DNA of 64,000 nt from Alteraquisediminimonas sediminicola. GTDB taxonomy: Bacteria > Pseudomonadota > Alphaproteobacteria > Sphingomonadales > Sphingomonadaceae. Shown here piece after piece: positions 42,571-51,985 of this stretch. The notes beneath the pieces were generated by a model that was not told the DNA's origin, did not search any database, and saw only the letters and a list, made by a program, of their open reading frames with translations. The stretch lies in NCBI RefSeq assembly GCF_019740335.1, contig NZ_JAHXZS010000001.1, positions 1 through 64,000 of the forward strand, written 5' to 3'. Numbering within the stretch: the stretch's first letter is position 1; each line of letters opens with the position of its first letter. Made by a program: the position numbers and the translations under genes.

Positions 42571-43830
42571 TCACTGCCCACCCAGCGTGAAAAAGAAGAA
42601 GATCGCAGTAGCAATGGCCATCACGGCAGTGGCTGTCCAGCCGAGGATCATCATGCCATCGGATGCAGCCAGTCGTCCCATCGCGCGTTTGTTGCGGACG
42701 ATCAGCATCATCACTGCCATCAATGGCGCGGCCAGCACGCCATTTACGACCGCCGCCCAATAAAGTGCGCGGGCCGGGTCTATGCCGGTGTAGTTCAGCA
42801 TCGTGCCGAGCATCGTCGTCACCGCAATCGTGGCATAAAACAACCGTGCATCGAGCAATTTGGCATCAAGGCTGCCCGCCCGCCCGGTCATTTCCGTCAC
42901 GGCATAGGCTGCCGATCCCGCCAACACCGGCACCGCGAGCATCCCCGTGCCGATAATCCCCAAGGCGAACAGGGCAAAGGCGAAGTTCCCGGCAATCGGT
43001 CGAAGTGCCTCTGCGGCTTGGGCCGAGGTCTCAATATCGGTGATGCCGTTGGCATGGAGGGTGGCTGCCGTCGCGAACACAATCGCGAGCGAGATGATCG
43101 AACTGAACGCCATGCCGGTCAGCGTATCAATGCGGATGCGGGCGAGTTCCGGCCCGGCTTCCTTGGGTGTGATGCACAAGGGCTTGGCATGGTGGCGGTG
43201 CTGTTCCTCGATTTCCTGCCCGGCCTGCCAGAAAAACAAATAGGGGCTGATCGTCGTGCCCAAAATGGCGACGAGCGCCGTGGCATAAGCGGCGTTCCAT
43301 TCAATGTCCGGCACGACCAGCGCTGTCAGCGCCTCGCCCCAAGGCACGCCGGCGACCATCACCACTGCGACATAGGTGAACAGCGACAATGTCGTCCATT
43401 TCAGCGCCTTGGCATAGCGGGGATAGCTCAGCATCACCTCCAGCACGACGCAGATAATGCCGAAGCCAAGGGTGTAAATTGCCGCATTGCCGCCCGCCAA
43501 CAGGTGCAGGGCTGCCCCCATCGCGCTCAGATCCGCGCCGAGGTTGATGACATTGGCGATGATCAGCAAGGACACGATGAACCACATCAGAGACTTGGGA
43601 TAATGGCGGCGCAAATTCTGCGCGATGCCGCGTCCGGTCACGCGCCCGATCTTGCCCGCGACCTCCTGAATGACGACCATCAACGGGAAGCTGAAGAGGA
43701 AGGTCCACGCCAGCCCATAGCCAAATTCCGCGCCGACCTGACTATGGGTGCCTATACCGCTGGGATCGTCATCGGCGGCGCCGGTCACAAGTCCGGGGCC
43801 GAGCCGTTTCAGGAAAGCCGAAATGCCCAT
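42571..43830 (-). CDS. Nramp-related divalent metal transporter
   Basis: 419 residues and about 11 helices. The first helix has LGPGLVTGAADDDPSGIGTHSQVGAEFG: the Asp and Pro of the Nramp DPGN metal site are kept, but the Gly-Asn is Ser-Gly. The helix-6 MPH motif is also missing; the sequence there is GIIGTGMLAVPV. Such changes are seen in a bacterial side branch of the Nramp family whose substrate (Mn, Mg or other) is not settled. It is transcribed in the direction of hrcA with 43 bp between them. Confidence 0.8.
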   Translation of the reverse strand: MGISAFLKRLGPGLVTGAADDDPSGIGTHSQVGAEFGYGLAWTFLFSFPLMVVIQEVAGKIGRVTGRGIAQNLRRHYPKSLMWFIVSLLIIANVINLGADLSAMGAALHLLAGGNAAIYTLGFGIICVVLEVMLSYPRYAKALKWTTLSLFTYVAVVMVAGVPWGEALTALVVPDIEWNAAYATALVAILGTTISPYLFFWQAGQEIEEQHRHHAKPLCITPKEAGPELARIRIDTLTGMAFSSIISLAIVFATAATLHANGITDIETSAQAAEALRPIAGNFAFALFALGIIGTGMLAVPVLAGSAAYAVTEMTGRAGSLDAKLLDARLFYATIAVTTMLGTMLNYTGIDPARALYWAAVVNGVLAAPLMAVMMLIVRNKRAMGRLAASDGMMILGWTATAVMAIATAIFFFFTLGGQ

Positions 43831-43962
43831 ATGTTGTCGCGGCGTCCTTTTCCTCGAATATAGATGCGTGCTGCAATGGATAGCCCAGCGCTTTGACCCC
43901 GGCCAGCAATTTGAATGCCAGCCCCTTTTGCGTCGCTAATTTATCATGCTATGCGCTTTTTT

Positions 43963-45234
43963 ATGACTGACAAGACTGCATTAATCGACGCTGAAAACCT
44001 GATTCAGGATATGGGCCAACGTGCCCGTGCCGCCATGACGGTGCTGGCGGGAACGCCGACCGCGATCAAGGCCAAGGCGCTGACCGAGGCCGCCAAGGCA
44101 TTGCGCGCCGATATGGCGCACGTGCTCGCCGCCAATGCCAAGGATATGGCCGCCGGGGCCGAGCGCGGCCTGTCGCCTGCGATGTTGGACCGGTTGAAGC
44201 TTGATGAAAAGCGGGTGGATGGCATTGCCTCGGCGCTCGAATCGGTGGCGGGATTGCCCGATCCGGTGGGGCAGGTGATTGACGAAACAATGCGCCCTAA
44301 TGGGATGCAGTTGCGCCGCGTGCGCGTGCCTTTGGGCGTTGTCGGGATTATTTTCGAAAGCCGTCCCAATGTCACGGCGGATGCGGGTGCGCTTGCGATG
44401 ATGGCGGGCAATGCCGCGATCCTGCGTGGTGGGTCGGAGGCGATGCACAGCAATCGCGCGATCCATGCGGCGCTGTTGGCGGGGTTGCGGGCGGCGGGCC
44501 TGCCCGAAGATGCGATCCAATTGGTGCCGACGACCGACCGTGCTGCGGTCGGCGCGATGCTGCGCGCGGCGGGGTTGATTGACATCATCGTGCCGCGCGG
44601 GGGCAAATCGCTGGTGGCGCGGGTGCAGGAAGAGGCGCGGGTGCCGGTGCTCGCGCATCTCGATGGCATTTGCCACACCTATGTCCATGCGTCTGCCGAT
44701 CCGGAGATGGCGCGCGCGATTGTGTTGAACGCCAAGATGCGGCGCACCGGCATTTGCGGGGCGATGGAGACATTGCTGATCGACCAGAATTATCCCGATC
44801 CCGCCGGATTGGTGCAGGGCCTGATCGACAAGGGCTGCGAAGTGCGCGGCGACGATATGGTGATGGAGCTTGATCCCCGCACGGTGGCGGCGGTGGACGA
44901 GGATTGGGATACCGAATATCTCGAACCGATTTGCTCGGTCGCGATGGTGGAGGATGAAGACGCGGCGATGGCGCATATCGCCCGCCATAGTTCCCACCAT
45001 ACCGATGCGATTGTGGCGTCGGACGAAGCGGCGGCGGAGAAATTCCTGAATGGCGTCGATAGCGCGATTGTGATGTGGAATGCCTCCAGCCAGTTTGCGG
45101 ATGGCGGCGAATTCGGTCTGGGCGCGGAAATTGGGATTTCCACGGGCCGGATGCATGCACGCGGTCCAGTCGCGCTGGAGGGGCTGACGACCTATAAATG
45201 GGTCGTGCGCGGCACGGGCCAATGTCGTCCGTGA
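43963..45234 (+). CDS. proA: Gamma-glutamyl phosphate reductase
   Basis: 423 residues. PLGVVGIIFESRPNVTADAGALAMMAGNAAILRGGSEAMHSN and the catalytic Cys in NAKMRRTGICGAMETLLID, then EFGLGAEIGISTGRMHARGPVALEGLTTYKW are classic ProA. It makes glutamate semialdehyde for proline. ATG 43963 is chosen by fit to family length; ATG 43951 is also possible, and neither has a strong ribosome site. proB is not adjacent. It opens the block proA-nadD-rsfS-rlmH-envC-like. Confidence 0.95.
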   Translation: MTDKTALIDAENLIQDMGQRARAAMTVLAGTPTAIKAKALTEAAKALRADMAHVLAANAKDMAAGAERGLSPAMLDRLKLDEKRVDGIASALESVAGLPDPVGQVIDETMRPNGMQLRRVRVPLGVVGIIFESRPNVTADAGALAMMAGNAAILRGGSEAMHSNRAIHAALLAGLRAAGLPEDAIQLVPTTDRAAVGAMLRAAGLIDIIVPRGGKSLVARVQEEARVPVLAHLDGICHTYVHASADPEMARAIVLNAKMRRTGICGAMETLLIDQNYPDPAGLVQGLIDKGCEVRGDDMVMELDPRTVAAVDEDWDTEYLEPICSVAMVEDEDAAMAHIARHSSHHTDAIVASDEAAAEKFLNGVDSAIVMWNASSQFADGGEFGLGAEIGISTGRMHARGPVALEGLTTYKWVVRGTGQCRP

Positions 45235-45262
45235 GGAACGTGTCGCCCATGAGCGCGGATCA

Positions 45263-45889
45263 TTGAAAACCATCGGGCTGTTGGGCGGGTCGTTCAACCC
45301 GGCGCATGGCGGCCATCGCCGGATCAGCCTGTTTGCGATGAAGGCGTTCAAGCTCGATGCCATGTGGTGGCTGGTATCGCCGGGCAATCCGTTGAAAGAT
45401 GCGGATGATATGGCCCCGTTGCGGGCGCGGCTGGCATCGGCGCGTGCCGTGGCGCGCCATAGCCGGATCGTGCCGACCGCGATTGAAACCCGACTTGGCA
45501 CCAGATTTACCGTCGATACGCTCCGATCATTGCGGCGGCGTTACCCGCAATATCGCTTTATCTGGATCATGGGGGCCGATAATCTGGCGCAATTTCATCG
45601 CTGGAAAGATTGGCGCAAGATTGCCCGGTTGATGCCGATTGCAGTTATGGTTCGTCCCGGCTATGATAAGAGCGCTCGTTTCGCATCCGTGATGGGTTGG
45701 TTCGCGCGTTTTGTCCGACGCGCAGATCAGAAAGACCAATGGACGACATGGAGTTTACCGTCGCTGGTGATGATTGGCACAAGGCCCGACACCCGTTCCG
45801 CTACGGCGCTGCGCTCGCGGTCGCCTGAATGGCACCGTGATATGGCCCATCACCCCTTACGCGACGTGATTACTCATGACCTCATCTGA
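45263..45889 (+). CDS. nadD: Nicotinate-nucleotide adenylyltransferase
   Basis: 208 residues. GLLGGSFNPAHGGHRRISLFAM is the nucleotidyltransferase phosphate loop (the usual HxGH appears as HGGH), and RFIWIMGADNLAQFHRWKDWRKIA and the late RSATALRSRSPEW (ISSTxIR-like) complete the pattern. It joins ATP with nicotinate mononucleotide in NAD synthesis. The frame offers only a TTG start (45263) near the conserved N-terminus. Its end overlaps rsfS by 14 bases. Confidence 0.92.
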   Translation: MKTIGLLGGSFNPAHGGHRRISLFAMKAFKLDAMWWLVSPGNPLKDADDMAPLRARLASARAVARHSRIVPTAIETRLGTRFTVDTLRSLRRRYPQYRFIWIMGADNLAQFHRWKDWRKIARLMPIAVMVRPGYDKSARFASVMGWFARFVRRADQKDQWTTWSLPSLVMIGTRPDTRSATALRSRSPEWHRDMAHHPLRDVITHDLI

Positions 45890-46280
45890 CAGGAGTCCGA
45901 TTTTGCCCGCTTCCGCTGCCGCCCCCCGTTCCGATTCTGAGGTTGAGAGGCTGCACGACCTGATCTTGTCCTCGCTGGACGATGATCAAGCTGATGAGGT
46001 GGTGAGCATCCCGCTTGCCGGTAAATCCACCATCGCAGATTATCTCGTGATCGCGACTGGCCGTTCGACCCGTCACGTCGCCAGCATGGCTAACAAGCTG
46101 GCGCAGAAGATCAAATCCGAAACCGGGCAATTGGTGCGGATCGAAGGTCTGGCAACGGCTGACTGGGTTTTGATCGATGCGGGCGATGTGATCGTGCATC
46201 TCTTCCGTGCTGAAGTCCGCAGCTTCTATAATCTGGAACGCATGTGGGGCTTTGGCGACAACACCGATAGCACCAACTAA
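45876..46280 (+). CDS. rsfS: Ribosomal silencing factor RsfS
   Basis: 134 residues. LILSSLDDDQADEVVSIPLAGKSTIADYLVIATGRSTRHVASMANKLAQKIK and EGLATADWVLIDAGDVIVHLFRAEVRSFYNLERMWG are the Iojap/RsfS signature. It binds ribosomal protein L14 and blocks subunit joining under nutrient limitation. It follows nadD with overlap and precedes rlmH by 14 bases, the usual sphingomonad order. Confidence 0.95.
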   Translation: MTSSDRSPILPASAAAPRSDSEVERLHDLILSSLDDDQADEVVSIPLAGKSTIADYLVIATGRSTRHVASMANKLAQKIKSETGQLVRIEGLATADWVLIDAGDVIVHLFRAEVRSFYNLERMWGFGDNTDSTN

Positions 46281-46294
46281 GATCGGGCGCGGCC

Positions 46295-46717
46295 ATGCTG
46301 TTGCATGTGGTCGCGCGCGGTCGCATCGGGCGTAGCCCGGAGGCCGAGATCATGGCACGCTACCTCAAACGGGTCAGCCTGCCGGTCAAGGTCACCGAGC
46401 TTCCCGATGTGGGGGGCAAGGTCCCGAAACTCGATCCCGGCACGCAGGTTATCGGGCTGGATGAAACCGGCGCGCAATGGAGCTCGATGGAGTTCGCGCA
46501 TAAGCTTGAGGGCTGGCGCGACTCGGGTGTGCGCGAATTGCGCTTCCTCATCGGTGCCGCCGATGGCTTGAACGACGAAGAACGTGTACAGGCGACCGCC
46601 TTTTTCTCCTTTGGCCGGGCGACATGGCCGCATCTGATGGTGCGGGCGATGCTGGCGGAACAGCTCTGGCGGGCGACATCGATCCTTGCTAATCATCCCT
46701 ATCATCGGGAAGGCTAG
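46295..46717 (+). CDS. rlmH: 23S rRNA pseudouridine-1915 N3-methyltransferase RlmH
   Basis: 140 residues, SPOUT fold. QVIGLDETGAQWSSMEFAHKLEGW, RFLIGAADGLNDEE and SFGRATWPHLMVRAMLAEQLWRATSILANHPYHRE are diagnostic of RlmH, including the knot and C-terminal YHRE. Length is slightly below the family norm (~155) because the N-terminus is short. It ends directly before a composite palindromic repeat. Confidence 0.95.
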   Translation: MLLHVVARGRIGRSPEAEIMARYLKRVSLPVKVTELPDVGGKVPKLDPGTQVIGLDETGAQWSSMEFAHKLEGWRDSGVRELRFLIGAADGLNDEERVQATAFFSFGRATWPHLMVRAMLAEQLWRATSILANHPYHREG

Positions 46718-46819
46718 AGCATCGTGCGGAAAAGTGGGCACCGGTTTTCCGCATCAAACGATGCGACAACAAACAATCCAGAGCGCGCGCCCTGCGTCAG
46801 GTTGAAGGCAGCGCGCTCT
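46718..46819. repeat. Composite palindromic intergenic repeat (REP-like)
   Basis: Immediately after the rlmH stop, GCATCG (46719-46724) pairs with CGATGC (46759-46764) and GCGGAAAA (46726-46733) with TTTTCCGC (46745-46752). A second hairpin follows, AGAGCGCGC (46780-46788) with GCGCGCTCT (46811-46819). The core, with its GTGCGGAAAAGTGGGCACCGG centre, resembles a palindromic element I recall as widely dispersed in alphaproteobacterial genomes. Confidence 0.7.
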
Positions 46820-46834
46820 GGGAAGATCAAGCAG

Positions 46835-48022
46835 ATGCACGCGCGCGCTTTATTGCCTTTCGTGGCCTTGGGGCTGCTCGCGCCGATGGCGGCTATCGGT
46901 AAAAATACTGCACAAAATGCGCCAATTTTGCCGAACGGCCATCATCTGCCGGTCTTGAGCCTGCCGGTTGCCGACCCCATAGCCACCATGAACGAACATG
47001 AACGTGCAGCCCGCGCCAAGGCGGCATTGGCGGCACGGATCGCCAGCGCCGAGGCCGCGCTGAAGACGGGCGAAGCGCGGGTGGCGGTGATCGAGCGTCA
47101 GCGCAAAGATCAGCGCGCACGGCTGGCCGCGCATCAAGGCGGGCTGGCCCGATTGACGGCGGCACTCCAAACCTTGGCGCGCAGGCCGCCTGCATTGGCG
47201 ATTGCACAGCCCGGTTCAATCAACGACATCGCGCATGTCCGCGCCTTATTGGCCGCTACCCTGCCACGGATCAGGCAGCAGACTGCCGGGATCAGGGCGG
47301 AAATCGCGCGCGGTGAACAATTGCGGCTTGATGCGGCATTGGCGCTGGTCGCGCTGCGGCGCACGCAATTGACCCTGATCGATCGGCGCGATGAATTGGC
47401 GCGGATGGAGGCGTCTTTAACTGGCGGTGGCGCGCCTTCCCCGCGTGAGGCGGCGCGCGCGCTGGCCTTGGGAGAACGCGCGCGCGATGCCTTGGATGTC
47501 ATTCGCGAGATCGATAATCAACAGGCGGTACTGGCCGGATTGATCGATTTGCCGGGACCGTTGCCGCGCCCGGAATTATCACCTGCGACGACCGCCAGCA
47601 CTAGTCTGCCGATTGTCGGCCTTCTCGCGCCAAAGCCGGTGCCGCCACGTCGCTTGCCTGCTTATGTGCTGCCGATCGAGGGTGCTTTGGTAACAGGCTT
47701 TGGCGAGGTGTCGGATGCCGGGGTGCGCGAGCGGGGGATCAGCCTGTTGGGCCTGCCCAATGCCGAGGTGATCGCGCCGAACCGTGGGCGCATCGCCTTT
47801 GCCGGGCCGTTTCGGTCCTATGGCCAGATTGTCATCATCGACCATGGCCGCCGCTGGTTTACCTTGTTGACGGGCATGTCTGTATTGGCGGTGCATCATG
47901 GGCAGGATGTGACGCGCGGGGCGTTGATCGGTCGGCTGGGCAGGGATCAACCACGATTGACGGTGGAACTGCGCCGCGCCGGCTTGCCGGTCGACCTTAC
48001 CCCCTTATTGCGTAGAACCTAA
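46835..48022 (+). CDS. EnvC-like murein hydrolase activator with degenerate M23 domain
   Basis: About 395 residues: signal peptide (LLPFVALGLLAPMAAIG), long coiled-coil part rich in Ala/Arg (residues ~55-240), then a C-terminal LytM-like fold (YVLPIEGALVTGFGEVSDAGVRERGISLLGLPNAEVIAPNRGRIAFAGPFRSYGQIVIIDHGRRWFTLLTGM). The zinc ligands of active M23 peptidases are missing: H...D in the first motif and HxH in the last (LTVELRR). EnvC activates cell-division amidases without being a peptidase itself, so this fits. GGGAAG precedes ATG 46835; the upstream open frame lies inside the repeat. Confidence 0.85.
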   Translation: MHARALLPFVALGLLAPMAAIGKNTAQNAPILPNGHHLPVLSLPVADPIATMNEHERAARAKAALAARIASAEAALKTGEARVAVIERQRKDQRARLAAHQGGLARLTAALQTLARRPPALAIAQPGSINDIAHVRALLAATLPRIRQQTAGIRAEIARGEQLRLDAALALVALRRTQLTLIDRRDELARMEASLTGGGAPSPREAARALALGERARDALDVIREIDNQQAVLAGLIDLPGPLPRPELSPATTASTSLPIVGLLAPKPVPPRRLPAYVLPIEGALVTGFGEVSDAGVRERGISLLGLPNAEVIAPNRGRIAFAGPFRSYGQIVIIDHGRRWFTLLTGMSVLAVHHGQDVTRGALIGRLGRDQPRLTVELRRAGLPVDLTPLLRRT

Positions 48023-48038
48023 ATTTGGGGCTGGCTGC

Positions 48039-48365
48039 TCAGATTTGAGGGCCGAACCGTTCGCACAGAATGTCGATCAGGCTGCGTATATCATCATTGG
48101 CGAGGCGGTAATAAATGGTCGTGCCTTCACGCCGCGTTGCAACCACCTTCGCATCACGCAGTCTTGCGAGATGTTGCGATACGCTGGAAGGCGATGCGCT
48201 GGCAGGTGACAGGGCGCAGGCATCGACCAATTCGCCCACGGCGCATTCGCCGTTGCGCAAACGGCACAACAGCAACAATCGTTGCGTATTGGCCAATAAT
48301 TTCAACATGTCCGCTACACTCGATGCATGTCGAGCCAGTATGTCAATCGGTACATACGCGTTCAT
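48039..48365 (-). CDS. ArsR-family regulator, BigR/SqrR-like
   Basis: 108 residues. Winged-helix: VADMLKLLANTQRLLLLCRLRNGECAVGELVDACALSP...SVSQHLARLRDAKVVATRREGTTIYYRLAND. Cys34 (LLLLC) and Cys101 (DILCERF) are in roughly the places of the dithiol pair by which BigR/SqrR sense persulfides; Cys41 and Cys50 are extra. A short insertion (PASASPS) precedes the recognition helix. The family usually controls sulfide-oxidation operons, and one lies at 25731 in this window. It stands alone here, divergent from an aldehyde dehydrogenase gene. The sensing role is inference. Confidence 0.75.
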   Translation of the reverse strand: MNAYVPIDILARHASSVADMLKLLANTQRLLLLCRLRNGECAVGELVDACALSPASASPSSVSQHLARLRDAKVVATRREGTTIYYRLANDDIRSLIDILCERFGPQI

Positions 48366-48584
48366 ATGATGGGCGACCCTTGATGTTTTACGCTATTATC
48401 GTTCCAATTGTGAAACATCTTAGCGCATATCAGCCCGGTAATTCCAGTCTGAATAAAGATGGATTCTATCTGATAATGACGAAAATTGGCAAACTGCGGA
48501 TTGATAACTGCGCCTATCGCATGCAGGATAAATGGATTCAGGCTCGATCACACAGGTGATCCGCGGGTGATGTGTAGAGGGACG

Positions 48585-50015
48585 ATGACCATGTGGGATG
48601 CGACAAAACTCTATATCAATGGGGAATGGGTGTCGCCTTTGGGGGGCAGCATAGCCGAGGTCATCAACCCGGCGGATCTATCCGTTTCCGGCCATGTGGC
48701 ATTGGCAAGCGAAGCCGATGCCGATCGCGCCATCGCGGCGGCGCGCGCGGCGTTCGATGATTGGTCGTGCACCAGCGTCAAGGAACGGCTCGATTATCTG
48801 AAAGCGATCCATGCCGCGCTGATTGCCCGCAATGATGAAATCGCCGATGCCATCACCGCCGCCATGGGCGCGCCGATGGGCTTGTCGCGCGGGGCGCAGG
48901 CGCCTTCCGGGCCGCAGCATTTCGGCGAAGTCATCCGCGTGTTGGAAAATTATGCGTTTGAATATGCGATGGGGACGACCCTGATTCGGCGCGAGGCGAT
49001 TGGCGTTTGCACGTTGATCACCCCCTGGAATTGGCCGATGAACCAAATTGCCAATAAAGTTGCGCCTGCGATTGCGGCGGGTTGTACAATGGTGTTGAAG
49101 CCGAGCGAACTGGCCCCGTTCGATGCGGTCATCCTTGCCCAGATCATCGATGAGGTCGGCCTGCCGAAAGGCGTGTTCAACCTTGTTCATGGCGATGGCC
49201 CCGGCATTGGCAATGCGCTCACTAGCCATGCGGATGTCGATATGGTGTCCTTCACCGGATCAACCCGTGCAGGCATTGCGATTTCGACCAATGCCGCGCG
49301 GACGATCAAGCGGGTGGCGCTGGAACTGGGCGGGAAATCGGCGAATATCATTCTGCCCGATGCCGATCTTGCCGTCGCGATCCCGCGTGGGGTGCGCGGC
49401 TGCATGGGTAATTCGGGTCAAAGCTGCAACGCGCCGACGCGGATGCTCGTCCCGCGCGATCTCTATCCAGAGGTGGCAAAGCTGGCGGTGGAAACGGCGC
49501 AGCAATTGTCGGTTGGCATGCCATCGGGCAATGCAGACCTTGGGCCGATTGCCAATCAGAACCAATATCGCCGCGTGGTCTCGTTGATCGAACAGGCGAT
49601 TGAGGAAAATTGCGAATTGTTGATTGGCGGGCCTGATTGTCCGGACGACCTGAAACCCGGCCTGTTCGTCTGCCCGACAATTTTCGGCAATGTCACGCCA
49701 GACAAGACCATCGCCAATGAAGAAGTGTTCGGGCCGGTGCTGGCGATCATGCCTTATGACGATGTGGAACAGGCGATCCGTATCGCCAATGATACGCCTT
49801 ATGGTCTGTCGGGCTATGTCTGGAGCGCAGACCTTGATGCGGCGCGCGCTGTTGCCGCCCGGTTGCGGACAGGGATGGTGCATCTGAACGGGGCATCGCT
49901 TGATGCCGCTGCCCCATTTGGCGGATATAAAATGTCCGGCAATGGCCGTGAATGGGGCGTGTTCGGGATGGAGGAATATCTCGAAATCAAGTCTGTCTAT
50001 GGGGGCGCGGCCTAA
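48585..50015 (+). CDS. Aldehyde dehydrogenase (NAD(P)+)
   Basis: 476 residues of the ALDH superfamily. ITPWNWPMNQIANKVAPAIAAGCTMVLKPSELAP, SFTGSTRAGIAIS, LELGGKSANIIL with the general-base Glu and GNSGQSCNAPTRMLVP with the nucleophilic Cys are all present. It oxidises an aldehyde to an acid. AGAGGG precedes ATG 48585; ATG 48591 is the second option. It is separated from the ArsR gene by 219 bp, so regulation by that protein cannot be excluded. The substrate is unknown. Confidence 0.93.
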   Translation: MTMWDATKLYINGEWVSPLGGSIAEVINPADLSVSGHVALASEADADRAIAAARAAFDDWSCTSVKERLDYLKAIHAALIARNDEIADAITAAMGAPMGLSRGAQAPSGPQHFGEVIRVLENYAFEYAMGTTLIRREAIGVCTLITPWNWPMNQIANKVAPAIAAGCTMVLKPSELAPFDAVILAQIIDEVGLPKGVFNLVHGDGPGIGNALTSHADVDMVSFTGSTRAGIAISTNAARTIKRVALELGGKSANIILPDADLAVAIPRGVRGCMGNSGQSCNAPTRMLVPRDLYPEVAKLAVETAQQLSVGMPSGNADLGPIANQNQYRRVVSLIEQAIEENCELLIGGPDCPDDLKPGLFVCPTIFGNVTPDKTIANEEVFGPVLAIMPYDDVEQAIRIANDTPYGLSGYVWSADLDAARAVAARLRTGMVHLNGASLDAAAPFGGYKMSGNGREWGVFGMEEYLEIKSVYGGAA

Positions 50016-50054
50016 ACCGCGCACCCCATCCACCTGAATTTCAGTCGTAAAGCC

Positions 50055-50375
50055 TCAGTCGTCAGACCACAGCCGCACCATCTGCCGGACCTTGGTTTTG
50101 GTCGCTTGCGGCATCTGGCGATATTGCCGGAAGAACAGCGCATCGCGTGCATCTTCTTCGGACAAGGGGGCGTTGTCATCGACCAGAAACGTAGGCCGCT
50201 TGGTCCGCTTTTTCAGATAAGCGGGCAGGCCGTTCATCGATTCACGTTCGATGGTTTCAAGGTCGAGTTTCCATGCATAGCTTTTATTATTATCTGACAA
50301 GTCTGTCAGCCGTGCGATGGTTACGCGATGATCTTTCCGCAATTTGCGGATCTTCTCTCCAAGTGCGTTTATCAA
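50055..50375 (-). CDS. Small putative DNA-binding protein (106 aa)
   Basis: 106 residues, very basic. The N-terminus INALGEKIRKLRKDHRVTIARLTDLSDNNKSYAWKLDLETIER resembles the first helices of an XRE-type helix-turn-helix, but the turn is not clear. The C-terminal half has LSEEDARDALFFRQYRQMPQATKTKVRQMVRLWS. It starts at TTG 50375 with AAGGGTGAA upstream. Convergent with the aldehyde dehydrogenase. No firm family. Confidence 0.5.
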   Translation of the reverse strand: MINALGEKIRKLRKDHRVTIARLTDLSDNNKSYAWKLDLETIERESMNGLPAYLKKRTKRPTFLVDDNAPLSEEDARDALFFRQYRQMPQATKTKVRQMVRLWSDD

Positions 50376-50644
50376 GACCGTTCACCCTTATGCTGGCGTT
50401 TAGCGGTACTCAACCCGTTAACGGAAAGGTAACCTTTCTATGATCATCCGACAATATGGTATGTATCTATATCAAAGTGGCTTAAATCCGCCATTTGTCA
50501 CTGTTTAACAGGGCGCGATACGGCTGCTGTCGATTTGATTCATGCGAGTCGTTTGCTGCATCAGCCATTGCAAGCAGCGGGACTGGCGGCCATAATCCTT
50601 TGGTCAAAAATGTGCAGCACCCTGTCACGAGGAACATCAGATTC

Positions 50645-51985
50645 ATGGCGCGTAAGTATTTCGGAACCGATGGCATCCGTGGCCTCACCAACACTGCGCC
50701 AATGACGCCAGAAATCGCGATGCGGGTAGGCCAGGTCGCGGGGGCGCATTTCTTGCGTGGCGGGCACAAGCACCGGGTCGTCATCGGCAAGGATACGCGC
50801 CTGTCCGGCTATATGGTCGAAAACGCACTGGTGGCCGGGTTTACGAGCGTCGGCATGGACGTCATCCAGTTCGGCCCGATGCCGACCCCTGCGGTGGCGA
50901 TGTTGACGCGCGAAATGCGCGCGGACCTTGGCGTGATGATTTCCGCCAGCCACAATCCCTATCAGGACAATGGCATCAAATTATTCGGTCCTGACGGCTA
51001 TAAGCTGTCCGACCATGACGAGATGGCCATCGAGGCGGCGCTCGATCAGCAGCCGGTACTGGCGGACCCTGCCCATATCGGTCGCGCGCGGCGCGTCGAG
51101 GATGCGCGCGGGCGCTATATCCATGCGGCGAAGATGACTTTTCCCGATGATTTGCGGCTGGATGGCCTGAAGATCGTTGTCGATTGCGCCCATGGTGCGG
51201 CCTATCAGGTCGCGCCCAGCGCCTTGTGGGAATTGGGTGCGGACGTGGTCGCGATAGGCGTTCATCCCAATGGCATCAACATCAACGATCAACGCGGATC
51301 GACCCATCCGGAAGCATTGCAGGCCCGTGTACTGGCGGAAAAGGCCGATATCGGCATTGCGCTCGATGGCGATGCGGATCGGCTGATCATCGTCGATGAA
51401 AAAGGCCAGATCGTCGATGGTGATCAGTTGATGGCCTTGATTGCCGCAGATTGGCACAAGGCCGATCAATTACGCGGTGGCGGGATCGTGGCGACGGTCA
51501 TGTCCAATATGGGGCTGGAGCGGTTCCTGACCGGCAAGGGGCTGGCGCTCCACCGGTCGGCGGTCGGTGACCGTTATGTGCTGGAAATGATGCGGGCGGG
51601 CGGTTTCAACGTCGGTGGCGAGCAATCTGGCCATATCATCATGACGGATCATGGCACGACCGGCGATGGTCTGGTGGCGGCGTTGCAGGTGCTGGCGGCG
51701 CTGATCCGCGCCGATAAGCCCGCATCCGAGGTGCTGCATCAATTCGATCCCTATCCGCAATTGTTGCGGAACGTCCGCTTTGCCGGGGGGCAGCCGCTTG
51801 ATCATCCTCAGGTCAAGCAGGTGATCGCTGCCGCCGAGGCGCGGTTGGGCGCAAGCGGGCGTTTCGTCATTCGCAAATCGGGGACGGAGCCGCTGATCCG
51901 CGTCATGGCGGAAGGCGAGGATGCGGGGCTGGTTGAACAGCTTGTCGGCGATATTTGTGATGCGGTGCAGAAGGTGGCGGCCTGA
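50645..51985 (+). CDS. glmM: Phosphoglucosamine mutase
   Basis: 446 residues. [11 protein letters not shown] at the start, the active-site serine loop [20 protein letters not shown], the metal loop [36 protein letters not shown] and [16 protein letters not shown] are the full GlmM motif set. It makes glucosamine-1-phosphate for UDP-GlcNAc. The open frame reaches back to 50495, but ATG 50645 gives the family N-terminus and follows GAGGAAC. A DUF1272 gene overlaps its stop. Confidence 0.96.
   Translation: MARKYFGTDGIRGLTNTAPMTPEIAMRVGQVAGAHFLRGGHKHRVVIGKDTRLSGYMVENALVAGFTSVGMDVIQFGPMPTPAVAMLTREMRADLGVMISASHNPYQDNGIKLFGPDGYKLSDHDEMAIEAALDQQPVLADPAHIGRARRVEDARGRYIHAAKMTFPDDLRLDGLKIVVDCAHGAAYQVAPSALWELGADVVAIGVHPNGININDQRGSTHPEALQARVLAEKADIGIALDGDADRLIIVDEKGQIVDGDQLMALIAADWHKADQLRGGGIVATVMSNMGLERFLTGKGLALHRSAVGDRYVLEMMRAGGFNVGGEQSGHIIMTDHGTTGDGLVAALQVLAALIRADKPASEVLHQFDPYPQLLRNVRFAGGQPLDHPQVKQVIAAAEARLGASGRFVIRKSGTEPLIRVMAEGEDAGLVEQLVGDICDAVQKVAA

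Noticed and set aside
43981-45501. 506-aa minus-strand ORF opposite proA
   Set aside because: Composition is typical antisense (His/Arg-rich) and proA is certain.
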